In this document: positions 38,378-48,719 of the stretch, in pieces
Layout of the letters: every line of letters begins with the position of its first letter
How positions within the stretch are numbered: position 1 is the stretch's first letter
Assembly: GCA_937132085.1 (NCBI GenBank)
Contig: CAKZNV010000053.1
Span: forward strand, 1 to 55,748
Reading direction: 5' to 3'
DNA from: an uncultured Rubritalea sp.
Lineage (GTDB): Bacteria > Verrucomicrobiota > Verrucomicrobiia > Verrucomicrobiales > Akkermansiaceae
Length of the DNA stretch: 55,748 nt
Notes under the pieces: generated by a model
Told to the model about the DNA's origin: nothing
Database searches by the model: none
The model's input: the letters and a program-made list of their open reading frames with translations, nothing else
Position numbers and translations under genes: made by a program

Positions 38378-41300
38378 CGTCTATTGACTTTAGGTAGTTT
38401 ATATTCTGATCTGAGTAGATCGATGTGCTCTTCCGCAGCTTCCTGCAACTCGTCTCTTCTCATACCTTGATCGTAACTAGTGTTTACTTTACTGTAGAAC
38501 TTAGTAGAGATCTCTTCTCTTATATTATCAGGTATATAAACTCTAACTTTATCATCACCTACTGAAACGTATCTAGGTATCAATGAAGGTATAGCATTCT
38601 GAAGGTTTTTATCTATATTGTTAAATCTAACTCTACCGATATTATTTTTAAGATCTTCTCTATTATTCTTAAATATATCTCCCATTCTATCAGAGTCAAA
38701 CTTAGGCTTAGATATTCCAACTTCAGCCATACCTTTATTTACCTCAACAGCCTCAGTGAGAGACAGCTGACTGTAAGACTTAGCGAACAACTCAGAAGAG
38801 ACATCATCTCTTTTCTTAGCGTAAACTGAGTAAGCCCCTTTTTGATAACCACCCTCTCCAAAGAAGTTGAGTGCAAAATCAAAAGCATTGGCTGACCAGT
38901 CCAGGTCTTGCTTCTGACTTATGCGAGACTCAGTGACTAACCCTAGCCCTAATTCTTTCTGCAAGAATAAAGCCATGCTATCGGTAGTAGATTCTACTAT
39001 GCCTTTAAATGCAATCGGAGTTTGACTATCTCGTATTATCTCAAAAGTAGTGGCAGGGTTGCCGAGGAAGTCTTCCTGCTTTCTAAGGTTATGGATCATG
39101 TGCAATGAACCTCTTCCTTTATTGAACGCAAAATCTATAAGACCATCTCCTCTAGCTCCCTCGATCTCACCTTCAGTAAACTCACTCACCCCAGCTCGAA
39201 CGGTCTGTCCCACTGCATTGAAAAGTCCTCTATGGAAAGCACCTAGAGACATTCTCCTTATGCCCCCTCCCATCTCTACATCTACTGACAAGTAATCAGG
39301 ATCTCCAGGAACAAGTCGTTTACCTAGTCGTTTAAGTCTAGTCTCGAAATCTTCATCATCTGTATTAGAGGCATCGAAAGCTAAGCCCATACCCAAGACA
39401 AGACCATTAGTAACAGCTAGATGGATACCTAACCTAGCTCTTGCGTATTTTCTTACACGAGGGCTATCGGACTTTAGATCAGTGACTATGGAGATGCCAG
39501 CTACATACATACCAGCAGCAGTGACAACCCCTCTTTGGACATCCTGAGCTGTTTTACTAACTCCATACCTACTGAGGTTCTCTCTTCCTGCTGAGTTGTT
39601 GTTTAACTTAGCTAACTCTGACAGTAACTCTGGAGTTAATTCATCTCCTCTTGATTTAGCTGCTAGGACATCTGACTTAAAGTTAAGTAGTGCTATTGCT
39701 GATTGTAACATACCCTGCGCTCTCTGACTCTTCCTGTAGAGTGTGGACACTAGGTTAAACTTACTGTCAGATATTTTATTATAGACAACACCCATCTTAG
39801 AAGTAGGCTTTTCTAAAGATTTGAGAGCGGTATTAGTGTCGCCGAAATCTTCTACTGAAAGGTTCATGTCGCCGCCGTGATTGACAAATAATTTATAGTA
39901 ATGAAACTCGTCTTCTAGTAGCTTCAAGTATGACTTTGGCTTCCCTACAAAATCAAGCATAGTTGTTCCAATCGCTTTCATTGTAAGCTTAGGGGAAGTG
40001 CTCATCAATAGAGCAGCTTGGTTACGCACAGCACTAAAGTCAGAGGATAGAGTGGCAACTGATAACTTGACCGAAACATCGCTGATTCTTTTAACCAGAG
40101 GGTTTGCAGTGGTCAACCTATCAATAGCTGGTTTGAGTCTGTTGTAGTCAGATTGATCTACACGCATAGAGAACGCTCCCATAGTTAAAACTTTCGTCCC
40201 TAACTTCCTATTGAATGTGGACTTCTCGACAACAGTATCTCCTGAGTCCAAGTCTATCGTTTCTTTGGTTATAACAGTTTCTGGTCGTTTAGCTACAGAT
40301 CTGAATGCTGAGTCAGATACTAAGTCGAACTGTGCAGCGTTCTGAACGAATCCTACATATTGATGAACAAGTCGCTCAGTCATACTTAACGGATAAATGT
40401 AATCGTGATCTACACCATCCTGCTCCCTTGTATAGACTCGCTGCTTTGGTGCTGAAGTTCCTTGATTGGCTGCCACGTATTTAGGAGAACCAGTAGGATT
40501 ATCAAACATATCCTTATGATATACTGCACCCCTAGTTGCATGGTGGTTATCATTAACTAGACCTATGTCCACAACCTTACCATCGTTACTAGCAAAATCT
40601 CCCAGAGGCATACCCTTCTCTTCAGCTACCTTTATTAGGTAGTTATTGAGTTCCTTATACTTCTCTACAAATTGAAAAATTCTATCATCAATTACAGTAT
40701 AAGAGTCAGGGTTCTCGCTCAGTGCCTCCAATACATCTGAAGGACGTAGGCTCTGCTCTCCGTCCTCCTTAGGGACTACAGCCTTATCTAAAGACCTATT
40801 GCCATTATCTTCTACTCTAACAAGTTCACCTTCTATTACAGATAGGTCTTTTAATCTTGCTTGCATACCAACCGCCACACCTTCTAAACTGGCTATCGTG
40901 TGTGCAAACGAGGCAAGCGGCAACATCGGAGCATAATCTAATTGGCTTTGGAGCTGTAGAGGCTCGACATAACTACCTGTTATATTGGATAATAATTTAG
41001 CCATAGAGTCTGCACTAGAGAGCACCGTGCTCTTCTGTTTTGAAGCTTCTTTTGACTCACGTCTATCTCTTACTGGAACTAGCCAGTTAGGTATCGGTAT
41101 GCTTCCTGTATCGACTACAGTATTTCCAAGAGAATCGTTGAATGCTGCTTGCTCTTGATCTTCAACTGTATCTACAGTAGGTTCGTCAATAACTGGTGAT
41201 GGTCTATCGTCTTTAATCTCACCTTTGTTTTTCTTGAGATCATTGAAGTAGTTTCTCAAGAAAGGTTTTATCTTCTCTCCAACTAAATTTATCATTCTTT

Positions 41301-44300
41301 TTGAAAACCCTACAAAATCCTTAGCTATCTTATAGACACTGTGAGCAGTATCCTTTATCAAGTCTGGATCGAACAAAGCAAAACCACCGTAAAGCTTAAC
41401 CTGATTTCTTTTAACCTTACCAGACTCTGACCTATCGACATCAGCGACTAACTCATCAATAGTCTTAAAGTTATCTATACCGTCACGGTTAGCTATATCA
41501 CTAACTATAGTTGCTGCGTCCTCTTCAGCAACCCTATTGAAAAATTCAAATTCTTGGTCAGCGTTGGCGAACTCTCTGAACCTTTTTACACTGATTTGTT
41601 CTACAGGAGTAGGGTCAGAGTCAACTAGATTATCTTCAACTGGTCGAGATGTAGGAGACATTATATCTACCAACTCTTTTTGGATGGCATTCAATTCTTC
41701 ACTCGTCTTAGCATCTGATATGCCTTTAGTGATTCTATTTTTTACAGATACATCTAACTTACTAGACTCGAAAATATCGTCAGACATTTCAAATGTATCG
41801 TCACGCAGTAGATCCAGATTCTCTGAAGGTTTAGTATCCTCTTCCAACTTGACTTCTTTTTTAGCAACTGTCAGGTTCTGCTCGGATTTCAAAATAGATT
41901 CATCAGTTTCATCTATCTTAACAGTTTGAGGCTCAAATTGAATACGAACTGTGTGAGGTCTTTTTCCTGTGACCCCTCCTCCTTTGTGCTGTATGCCAGA
42001 ATAACCTTCACGCTCTACTACTTCAGATATTATACCGAAGTATTCCTGGACTTCATCAGCACTCATGAATGGTTCGTCTCTCAGGGAATCATACAAGTCT
42101 CTGACAGTATTGAAATCTCCTGATAGCTCATCGCTGGCTTTCTCCAGAGCTTCACGCATACCATCGGACACTGGTTCTTCAATATTATAGAATTTAGCAT
42201 CTTCAGGAAAGGTAGCCTTATAAACACGAGGATCATCCCCCCCGCCTTTCTTAGTATAACCACCATTGGCTACTCTGAAAGAATCGGTAGTGTAAAAACC
42301 TTGTCCGAAGTAATTTAAAGTTGTGTATTGACCTTCGTCTAGGCTTGTGATAGGGCGGCTACTTCCGTGGAAGAACTCATCCCCTCCTACGGTATCAAAA
42401 GTCTCATTGGTCGGATCTCCTGAAGCATCTTTTTTTGTATCCACATCAGCAACACTTTCTGGTGTGTTCAAATCTTCGACTAGATCTTTGTCCTCAGTAT
42501 CTGTCGGAATATTTTCAGAAGATTCTTCAGTATCTTTTTCCACTACATTAGCAGAAGCTTCTTGTTCTTGAGCAGACTCTACAGGTTGTGGATTCTTCTG
42601 TTGCTCTAACTCAATGGGCTTGACCTCAGGTGAAACTACATCAAGATCTATTTCCTCAGATAGGGTAGGCTGGGGTTCTGGTGTTGGACTATTTTCTGGA
42701 GACACTACGTCTAGGTCTATCTCCTCAGCTAAGATAGGATCAGCCTCTGGTGCAGTCCCTTCTACTAGTGCTTCTTTCTGATCATATAGATCCTGTAACA
42801 GCTCTGCGTCCTGTTCTCCTAGTGACTCTAAGTTTTCTAGTTTAGTTATCTCTACGTCTAAGTCTTGTATCTTAGTAGTGTCGGTGCTGTCTGGCTGACC
42901 TCTAAGACTATCAGCAGCTGCGTCAGCTTCTACTTTAAGTTCTCTATCAGATCTGGCAGTTTGGTCAGGGTTGAACTTATTTGATATACCATCAGCAACT
43001 TCTCCCGATAATTTATTTCCCCCGCCAAGTAAAAGACCAGCAATTCCAGCGTAATACGCCTGATCAATAGCACCGTCTATACTGGTCTGCTTGCCGTTAT
43101 ACTCTGCCTGAATAAGAGAGTTCACGAACTCGTCAATAAACTCCTCCATACCCTCACCAACGGCAGCAGCAGAGACAGCCTTCAACTGATCGCTGAATGC
43201 TTTTGCTCCTGCCTGTGCGTTGCGTCTAAAACTCTCTACACCGCCGAACTTGCCGTCACCTATTTTACCCACTCCTGCACTTACTAAGTAAGTTGTTGCA
43301 AAACCTTTAAAGCCCTCTAACAAAGCTCCACCAGTGTTAGTGGGATCAGCGTCTAACGCTCTTCGTATGTTACCTTGAGCAGATTGAGAAGCACCAAAGG
43401 CTATAGCAAACCTAGAGGCTGCTGCCTCGGAAGCTCCGAACTTGAGTGCAGTTGATCCTACACCACGGGTGAGTATGACACCAGGAATAGCCCTGCCGAT
43501 AACATTACTAATCTTCTCACCACCTGTCTCTGGAGTTATGTTAGCGAGGCTGTTAAGAGCTTGCCTACTGCCGTTGATTTCTTTTTGAAATTTGTCTATG
43601 TCCTTAACCGCTTCATCGTCTCCGAATAATCCAGCGGTGAGTTGTCCTGCCGAGTTAGTGGCATCATACATCAAGCCAAAAGATCCTTGATCTGCACCGA
43701 TCACTAGGTTGTTGACATTACCATCAGCTTGTTCAAGCTCTGCTAACACAGCCTTTTCCATTTGCTCTTGAGTAAACTCTTCTCGAACTAATTTAGCTGG
43801 GTGATCATCTTGTCTGAAAAACTTATCACTCAGATCTTCTCTCTCTTTATGTCCATCGGAGAACACTTCAGCCAGCACACCAGTAGCCCCATACTTAGCA
43901 GATATTTTAGGATTACCATTGCTATCTAAAGTCACATTCTCATTACGAAGATTTTCATAGAAGGCATTAAATATTACAGCTTTTCTGAGACTATCTGCTC
44001 TAGCTAAGCCTCTGGCTTTAGCTTGAGGACTTAGGTCGTGAGAACGTATAGACTTGTATGTGTTCTCAGGATTCTGTAGTAACTCACCTAAGTTTGGAAC
44101 TTGCACTTCACTATCAGTATCCACAAAACTGAGTTCGTCTTCCTTTGAAAAATCCTCACCATCCTTAATAAGATTATTGAAAAGATCTTCATCAAGGTTC
44201 TGGTCAGTAAGCTCCTTCTCTATTTCTGAAATTCTACTACGCCTACTCTTAGATAGATCACTATCGGTGTCAGCATCTAAAGCAAAGTCACCACCAAACA

Positions 44301-44751
44301 CCCCATCAATAACTCTCCCAGCGTGATGAAATGGGGAGATGTCTCTTAGTAGGCTATCGTTGGTTTCTATGGAGTCTGCCTCTGATTTCCTAAGCTGCGC
44401 CAATTCCCTGCTGAGGGTCAGATTGTCTCTGCGTGTGGATGTTGATGAAAGTCTTTGCTTTTCTATCGAAGCATAACCATCTAATAACTGTTTACCTAAG
44501 GCACTCATGTCAGCATTAGGATTACTACGAGACTCCTCGGTTATATTCAAAAACAGATCTCTCCTACGCTGTGCAGCTGATGAGTCCACACGATTACCGT
44601 TGGCTATATTGTGATCTAAACCTATCAGATGTTTGACACCGCTAGAGGGTGAGTCTGGATTTACACTAAAGTAGTGATCTACTACCTTATTCTTCTCATC
44701 TAAAGTTAGATTAGTGAACTGCTCAGATTGCGTTATTTCAGATAGTGTCAT
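38374..44751 (-). CDS. Giant internal virion (ejection) protein with ART-like domain
   Basis: This 2125-residue protein is the last gene of the late arm and is coupled to two other internal virion genes, as in T7-like phages where the three proteins are ejected to carry DNA across the envelope. Residues ~785-960 resemble an ADP-ribosyltransferase-like fold seen in polyvalent phage proteins (EFFHGSSRPITSLDEGQYTT, FGQGFYTTDS). The rest is helical, with a glycine/alanine-rich segment at ~390-520 and a hydrophobic segment at ~1780-1800 (LAVTNGLVLGMGLAF). Long acidic linkers (~690-770) divide the domains. Ejected toxin-like or enzyme domains may act on the host early in infection. The catalytic residues cannot be confirmed here. 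Confidence 0.78.
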   Translation of the reverse strand: MTLSEITQSEQFTNLTLDEKNKVVDHYFSVNPDSPSSGVKHLIGLDHNIANGNRVDSSAAQRRRDLFLNITEESRSNPNADMSALGKQLLDGYASIEKQRLSSTSTRRDNLTLSRELAQLRKSEADSIETNDSLLRDISPFHHAGRVIDGVFGGDFALDADTDSDLSKSRRSRISEIEKELTDQNLDEDLFNNLIKDGEDFSKEDELSFVDTDSEVQVPNLGELLQNPENTYKSIRSHDLSPQAKARGLARADSLRKAVIFNAFYENLRNENVTLDSNGNPKISAKYGATGVLAEVFSDGHKEREDLSDKFFRQDDHPAKLVREEFTQEQMEKAVLAELEQADGNVNNLVIGADQGSFGLMYDATNSAGQLTAGLFGDDEAVKDIDKFQKEINGSRQALNSLANITPETGGEKISNVIGRAIPGVILTRGVGSTALKFGASEAAASRFAIAFGASQSAQGNIRRALDADPTNTGGALLEGFKGFATTYLVSAGVGKIGDGKFGGVESFRRNAQAGAKAFSDQLKAVSAAAVGEGMEEFIDEFVNSLIQAEYNGKQTSIDGAIDQAYYAGIAGLLLGGGNKLSGEVADGISNKFNPDQTARSDRELKVEADAAADSLRGQPDSTDTTKIQDLDVEITKLENLESLGEQDAELLQDLYDQKEALVEGTAPEADPILAEEIDLDVVSPENSPTPEPQPTLSEEIDLDVVSPEVKPIELEQQKNPQPVESAQEQEASANVVEKDTEESSENIPTDTEDKDLVEDLNTPESVADVDTKKDASGDPTNETFDTVGGDEFFHGSSRPITSLDEGQYTTLNYFGQGFYTTDSFRVANGGYTKKGGGDDPRVYKATFPEDAKFYNIEEPVSDGMREALEKASDELSGDFNTVRDLYDSLRDEPFMSADEVQEYFGIISEVVEREGYSGIQHKGGGVTGKRPHTVRIQFEPQTVKIDETDESILKSEQNLTVAKKEVKLEEDTKPSENLDLLRDDTFEMSDDIFESSKLDVSVKNRITKGISDAKTSEELNAIQKELVDIMSPTSRPVEDNLVDSDPTPVEQISVKRFREFANADQEFEFFNRVAEEDAATIVSDIANRDGIDNFKTIDELVADVDRSESGKVKRNQVKLYGGFALFDPDLIKDTAHSVYKIAKDFVGFSKRMINLVGEKIKPFLRNYFNDLKKNKGEIKDDRPSPVIDEPTVDTVEDQEQAAFNDSLGNTVVDTGSIPIPNWLVPVRDRRESKEASKQKSTVLSSADSMAKLLSNITGSYVEPLQLQSQLDYAPMLPLASFAHTIASLEGVAVGMQARLKDLSVIEGELVRVEDNGNRSLDKAVVPKEDGEQSLRPSDVLEALSENPDSYTVIDDRIFQFVEKYKELNNYLIKVAEEKGMPLGDFASNDGKVVDIGLVNDNHHATRGAVYHKDMFDNPTGSPKYVAANQGTSAPKQRVYTREQDGVDHDYIYPLSMTERLVHQYVGFVQNAAQFDLVSDSAFRSVAKRPETVITKETIDLDSGDTVVEKSTFNRKLGTKVLTMGAFSMRVDQSDYNRLKPAIDRLTTANPLVKRISDVSVKLSVATLSSDFSAVRNQAALLMSTSPKLTMKAIGTTMLDFVGKPKSYLKLLEDEFHYYKLFVNHGGDMNLSVEDFGDTNTALKSLEKPTSKMGVVYNKISDSKFNLVSTLYRKSQRAQGMLQSAIALLNFKSDVLAAKSRGDELTPELLSELAKLNNNSAGRENLSRYGVSKTAQDVQRGVVTAAGMYVAGISIVTDLKSDSPRVRKYARARLGIHLAVTNGLVLGMGLAFDASNTDDEDFETRLKRLGKRLVPGDPDYLSVDVEMGGGIRRMSLGAFHRGLFNAVGQTVRAGVSEFTEGEIEGARGDGLIDFAFNKGRGSLHMIHNLRKQEDFLGNPATTFEIIRDSQTPIAFKGIVESTTDSMALFLQKELGLGLVTESRISQKQDLDWSANAFDFALNFFGEGGYQKGAYSVYAKKRDDVSSELFAKSYSQLSLTEAVEVNKGMAEVGISKPKFDSDRMGDIFKNNREDLKNNIGRVRFNNIDKNLQNAIPSLIPRYVSVGDDKVRVYIPDNIREEISTKFYSKVNTSYDQGMRRDELQEAAEEHIDLLRSEYKLPKVNRR

Positions 44752-44756
44752 TGTAT

Positions 44757-46010
44757 TTATTTTACTTTTAATGCCTCACCGATGAAGTCATCTACTGAGG
44801 TGTTCTTTCTGAGTATAGTATTTAATTGCCCTGTAGCAATAAGAACTTGGACATGTTTATAGAACTGTCTTCTATTCTGCTTATCCGCAGGTGACTGATT
44901 AGAGCTATTCTGACTAACATAATTTAACTCGCTTGATGAGGATAACGCTGTCCGTATCTCATCATTAAGAGAATTTCCAAAAGATTTACTGTTATCTTTA
45001 CTAAAGTTTCTCTCATAAATAGTTCTAGCAGATTCAAAACTTTCGTTAGCTTTAGTAGATCTAGCACGATCACCACTAGGATCAGCAGAGTCGGTATCTT
45101 TAAGTATATCTTTTCTCTTATCACTAAGCTGAGTTGTTAGTGTTAGAGCTTCTGATGCAATCGATGTTTGACCTGATGCTTTAGCTTGGGCGTAAACCCT
45201 TGAGGCTACTTGCTCAGCTTGCTCATACTGACCCTGACCTCTAAGTTTAGCAGCTTCATCTAATCCAGCTCGTGCTTCAGAAGTATCAACCCTACCTTGT
45301 CGTAGTTGGTCTGACTTAATTACGATAGCACGTTTTAGTCTGAGTCTGTCTGCTTCAGGATCTTTGGAATTAGGATCGTAGAGTAAAGAGGCTTTAAATT
45401 TTTCTGGAGTTGAGATAGTTTCCAACGCATCATCAACATCTCTCTGATCGTTTATTTCTGCTGTTATTGCATCGTCAGATGATTCATTGATCTTAAAATT
45501 ATTCAGCTCAGTTCCAGAATTTATCTGAGCTATTCTAGCCACACTCTCTTCGCCAGCTCTGCTATCGGCGTTGAATCTGAGATCAAAGTTTCTGTTAGAA
45601 TCTTTCTCGGCTAGGTCAAGTCTTCTATCTTGACGTGATAGATTCGCAAAGCCAAGTTCACGTTGAAGTCCACGACTAGCGTCAGCATTAGCGTCTTGCA
45701 CGTTAAACTGCCTGACATTCTCAGCGAATCCCCTGTCAGATTCCAAGACCTTGCGACCAAAGTTTCTTCTGTCTTGGAACGTAGCTTCCTTAAAGTTACG
45801 TCTATCTTTAAACTGATTCTCTTGCAACTGAGTAAAGAATCTACGCTCGCCAAGAAAACTTCTCTCTTGCCCAGCTTGTCGATTTATTTGATCTCTGTTA
45901 GACTGTGTAACTGCACTGAGTGATTGAGAAAAAGACACGCTCTGCCTACCGAGGATTCCACTCAGAAGCTCGTTGTTTCTTGTTAATACTGTTCCGTCTT
46001 TAATTGGCAT
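44757..46010 (-). CDS. Internal virion protein, charged repeats
   Basis: This 417-residue protein is strongly charged and rich in Gln, Arg, Asn and Asp. The first half has arginine- and phenylalanine-rich repeats (RSFLGERRFFTQ, FKDRRNFKEATFQDRRNFG, SRGLQRELGF). It is predicted helical and filament-like, fitting an ejection-tube or core protein. It sits between the 348-residue and 2125-residue virion proteins, with five bases to the next start. Identity is inferred from position. Confidence 0.75.
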   Translation of the reverse strand: MPIKDGTVLTRNNELLSGILGRQSVSFSQSLSAVTQSNRDQINRQAGQERSFLGERRFFTQLQENQFKDRRNFKEATFQDRRNFGRKVLESDRGFAENVRQFNVQDANADASRGLQRELGFANLSRQDRRLDLAEKDSNRNFDLRFNADSRAGEESVARIAQINSGTELNNFKINESSDDAITAEINDQRDVDDALETISTPEKFKASLLYDPNSKDPEADRLRLKRAIVIKSDQLRQGRVDTSEARAGLDEAAKLRGQGQYEQAEQVASRVYAQAKASGQTSIASEALTLTTQLSDKRKDILKDTDSADPSGDRARSTKANESFESARTIYERNFSKDNSKSFGNSLNDEIRTALSSSSELNYVSQNSSNQSPADKQNRRQFYKHVQVLIATGQLNTILRKNTSVDDFIGEALKVK

Positions 46011-46011
46011 A

Positions 46012-47058
46012 TTATTCGTAAATTGGCGTGTTACCGTTGTATCCTGTTATTGTTCTTCCGAAACCGCTAGTGTCCAACTCAGCGGTTCCGTCCTTAGATC
46101 TTCCGTAGACGGGTGCATCTCCCCCCGCCTCTACACTGGTCTTGACGTTGCTTCCCATCAAAGCACCTGTGATAGATTTGATCTGGGGTGAGATTAGTGA
46201 TGCAAAGTCTGGCACAAATGCGTTCAACAGTGAAGCCTTTTGTGTGCATACCTGTAGCTTAGTTCCTATCTTTTGTAAATCAGCCTGCATCTTAGCAAAG
46301 GCAGTAGGATCTCCCGCCGCTTCCAAGTTGAACTTATTCTGCAAACTATTCTGAATTAGCTGATGCTGCGTGAGCGCATAGCCTAATCTAAACTCAGGCT
46401 TAACCATCATATCCTGTATCGACATTCTACGTTGGTGTGGACTGACCTGTTGGACTAGACCAGCCTGCTGCTGTAACATAGAGAACCCACGAGCTTGCAT
46501 CGAGAGTCTAGCCACACCTAAGTCACGGGCTGATGTCTGGCACGAGTTACCTACTCTACCGTTGAGCATGTCCTGCTCTGCTCTATCTGTAAGAACATCT
46601 ATGGCTGAATCTATAGGAAGCTTTCCATCTATCAGATCTTTTATCTGACGGTCTACCTTGTGCATACTGTTAAGGAATGCTGGGCAGAAGAATGTCATAC
46701 GCACTAGATCATCGTTCCTGTTGAGTAGGTTAACAGCTGCCATCAAACGGTCAGCTGATGGGACGTTCTGAAGATTGTCATTTATGGTGGCGCACTGGAC
46801 CGATAGCTCGTCTACAGACACGTATTCAGCAGGGGTAGGCACAGAGCCATAAGCCTTAGTGAACAGACCTGATCCTATAGTAGCATCCATAGATGCACAG
46901 TAGTCGGCGACACATCGATCAAGGATGGCTACCCGATCCGCAGACAGTGAGTCATACTGGCTCTTCTGATATTTCAGTAGCGTAATTGTAGCCAGTGCTT
47001 GTAGTGCTGGTAATGCTAAGTTAGTTATTGCTGCTGATGCTATTCCGCCTCCCGCCAT
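46012..47058 (-). CDS. Internal virion protein
   Basis: This 348-residue, mostly helical protein has an alanine-rich hydrophobic start (GGGIASAAITNLALPALQAL) and many cysteines (RCVADYC, SCQTS, VCTQK). Its position after the tail-tube and GNAT-like genes and before two other large virion proteins matches T7 gp14-type ejection proteins. The stop is one base from the next start. Evidence is mainly order and size. Confidence 0.72.
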   Translation of the reverse strand: MAGGGIASAAITNLALPALQALATITLLKYQKSQYDSLSADRVAILDRCVADYCASMDATIGSGLFTKAYGSVPTPAEYVSVDELSVQCATINDNLQNVPSADRLMAAVNLLNRNDDLVRMTFFCPAFLNSMHKVDRQIKDLIDGKLPIDSAIDVLTDRAEQDMLNGRVGNSCQTSARDLGVARLSMQARGFSMLQQQAGLVQQVSPHQRRMSIQDMMVKPEFRLGYALTQHQLIQNSLQNKFNLEAAGDPTAFAKMQADLQKIGTKLQVCTQKASLLNAFVPDFASLISPQIKSITGALMGSNVKTSVEAGGDAPVYGRSKDGTAELDTSGFGRTITGYNGNTPIYE

Positions 47059-47062
47059 AATT

Positions 47063-47506
47063 TTATAGGTGTTTAGTTGTTACTATTTCTTGGGTCTTAT
47101 ATCCAAGCCTGTTCCATATCTTGACTACGTCAGGTGATCCTTCGTAGACCCATGACGATAGGTGTGACACAGTGCACTTGTGGTATTTGAAGAATGTCTC
47201 CGCAGCCTTGACCATCTCAACGATACGCTTAACCTTGTGCTTACAGTTATCAGATATGTAGATAGCTTCCACTAGACCAGCCAGCTCGTTAAAGATAGAC
47301 CGTCTGTTGACCGTCCCGTATATGTAGCACGTAGGGTTCTCTAAGTCATCTACCCATAAGCAGCCGTTACCAGCCTGTAGTGCGATTACTACAGCTGAGC
47401 TTGCGTAGGTAACGTCAGTGCGTTTGTCTGCCTTAGAACGTATGATATGCTCCTGAAATATTTCAGCAAGCATCGGGACATCGTGTATGGTTATCTTCTT
47501 GAGCAT
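47063..47506 (-). CDS. GNAT-like protein next to internal virion genes
   Basis: This 147-residue protein has a beta-alpha pattern compatible with a GNAT acetyltransferase (KITIHDVPMLAEIFQEH, VDDLENPTCYIYG, YISDNCKHKVKRIVE, VVKIWNRLGYKT). The last piece matches the usual GNAT end (FYxKxGF-type). A GNAT-like protein also occurs beside internal virion genes in T7-type phages (gp13 position). The acetyl-CoA loop is not clearly conserved, so it may be structural. The ATG overlaps the preceding gene end and follows a GTT repeat. Confidence 0.6.
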   Translation of the reverse strand: MLKKITIHDVPMLAEIFQEHIIRSKADKRTDVTYASSAVVIALQAGNGCLWVDDLENPTCYIYGTVNRRSIFNELAGLVEAIYISDNCKHKVKRIVEMVKAAETFFKYHKCTVSHLSSWVYEGSPDVVKIWNRLGYKTQEIVTTKHL

Positions 47507-48501
47507 CGTGTTGTTGTTGTTGTTGTTTTATATCCAGGTAATCCTCTACGTCTACGTCTAGGTGCGTTCTTGCCTATGTCGGCTCCGTCCTGCTGTGATC
47601 GTCCTTCTTGACGCTTAACTATAGACTTAACTCTACGCATCATCTCGGCTTTATCTCTAGCACCCTTAACCATCTCGTCTTGGTTCTTGGATCTGTAATA
47701 TTTGAAGTATCCAGCAGCGTGTTCTATGGCGAGCTGGTCTCCTACTTCGACTATGTCGAAGTCATCACAGACTGGTCGGTATTCACGGTAGCCTCGTATC
47801 AAGATACAGTTAGACGGGCAGTGAGTTATCAGCTTGTAGCGTGAGTAAGATCTAACCTGTGAACCAGGCTCATACATACTCAAGCATCTCCCGTCTTTCT
47901 CGGATAGAGTTAGCATACCGCACTGGTCAGCTGGTGTGACCACACTTATGATACTGCAAACTGGCTCTGCTACGACAGCGTGCTTACCGCTCACTAGCGT
48001 AAAGCAAAGTCGTTTCTCAGATCCGTCAGCCATGATAGCTGTGACCCAAACTTCCTTACCGTTATCTTGTATACTGTCGGTGTATATCTGTAGGCTTCGA
48101 CCAGGAGTAACTTCTCTCTCCGTGGCAAACTCTCCAACGATGGGAACAGTCTGCATGTCTCCGTCACCCTGCATAAGAAGACCTGTGTGAACTTCCCTCC
48201 AGCGTGATCTGAGTATAGCACTGTCATTGTGCTGCCAGACTGCTGAGAGACTAGACATATCAGGCGGTAGTGTAAAACCAAAGTAGGTGTTACACGAGTC
48301 AGATCCGCAGTCCATCTTGAACTTGCCGAGACGTATGCACTGCTGGTATTCAAACAGACGGAACTCATCGAACTCGCTGTAGAGAAAAGCTCTGAATCTA
48401 TTCAGATTCACGAGAATCTCTTCACGATGTTGTGGGTATTTGAGACCCAGTATCGGAGCCATCCACGCTAAAGCTTGAGCGACTGTTACTTTCATACCCA
48501 C
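47491..48501 (-). CDS. Tail tubular protein A-like (T7 gp11-type)
   Basis: This 336-residue protein probably forms the connector between portal and tail nozzle. It shows the usual architecture: an N-terminal helical segment (EEILVNLNRFRAFLYSEFDE), a Cys-containing beta part (CGSDSCNTYFGFTLPP), a middle with SWREV-like RSRWREVHTGL, and a final helical piece with IVEVGDQLAIEHAAGYFK. The end carries an Arg-rich stretch and six threonines encoded by a (GTT)6 microsatellite. It lies upstream of the GNAT-like and virion genes. The assignment is by layout and pattern. Confidence 0.75.
   Translation of the reverse strand: MGMKVTVAQALAWMAPILGLKYPQHREEILVNLNRFRAFLYSEFDEFRLFEYQQCIRLGKFKMDCGSDSCNTYFGFTLPPDMSSLSAVWQHNDSAILRSRWREVHTGLLMQGDGDMQTVPIVGEFATEREVTPGRSLQIYTDSIQDNGKEVWVTAIMADGSEKRLCFTLVSGKHAVVAEPVCSIISVVTPADQCGMLTLSEKDGRCLSMYEPGSQVRSYSRYKLITHCPSNCILIRGYREYRPVCDDFDIVEVGDQLAIEHAAGYFKYYRSKNQDEMVKGARDKAEMMRRVKSIVKRQEGRSQQDGADIGKNAPRRRRRGLPGYKTTTTTTRCSRR
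47510..47527 (+). repeat. (GTT)6 microsatellite
   Basis: Six GTT units on the plus strand encode a run of Thr codons at the end of the tail tubular A-like gene and lie just upstream of the GNAT-like ATG. Length variation here would change the run and the leader without shifting frame. Confidence 0.9.
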
Positions 48502-48719
48502 TCGCCCTCCCTGTAGAATTTCATCTTACCTACGGGTGCTCCGCAGCAGTTGACCTTCTGCCAAGGGCTACATGTGTCCATCGGAGGATCTTCGGAAAAT
48601 ATTACAACACGTCCTCCATCAGGAATACATGCAGTAAAATTCTCTTTGATCTCTAAGACTTGCGCCTCGGTTAGATGCTCAAAGTGAGATCCGTTTTTGA
48701 CTTGTAAATTTAGGTCCAT
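48492..48719 (-). CDS. Small hypothetical protein between tail-tube genes
   Basis: This 75-residue protein, MDLNLQVKNGSHFEHLTEAQ then VLEIKENFTACIPDGGRVVI, has a CSPWQKVNCC cluster near the end. It overlaps both tail-tube genes by about ten bases. It may be a tail accessory or chaperone, but no function is known. Confidence 0.65.
   Translation of the reverse strand: MDLNLQVKNGSHFEHLTEAQVLEIKENFTACIPDGGRVVIFSEDPPMDTCSPWQKVNCCGAPVGKMKFYREGEWV

Noticed and set aside
38386-38395. TTGACT as a promoter near the convergence point
   Set aside because: It lies inside the end of the giant virion gene and points to no gene start on that strand; no -10 follows.
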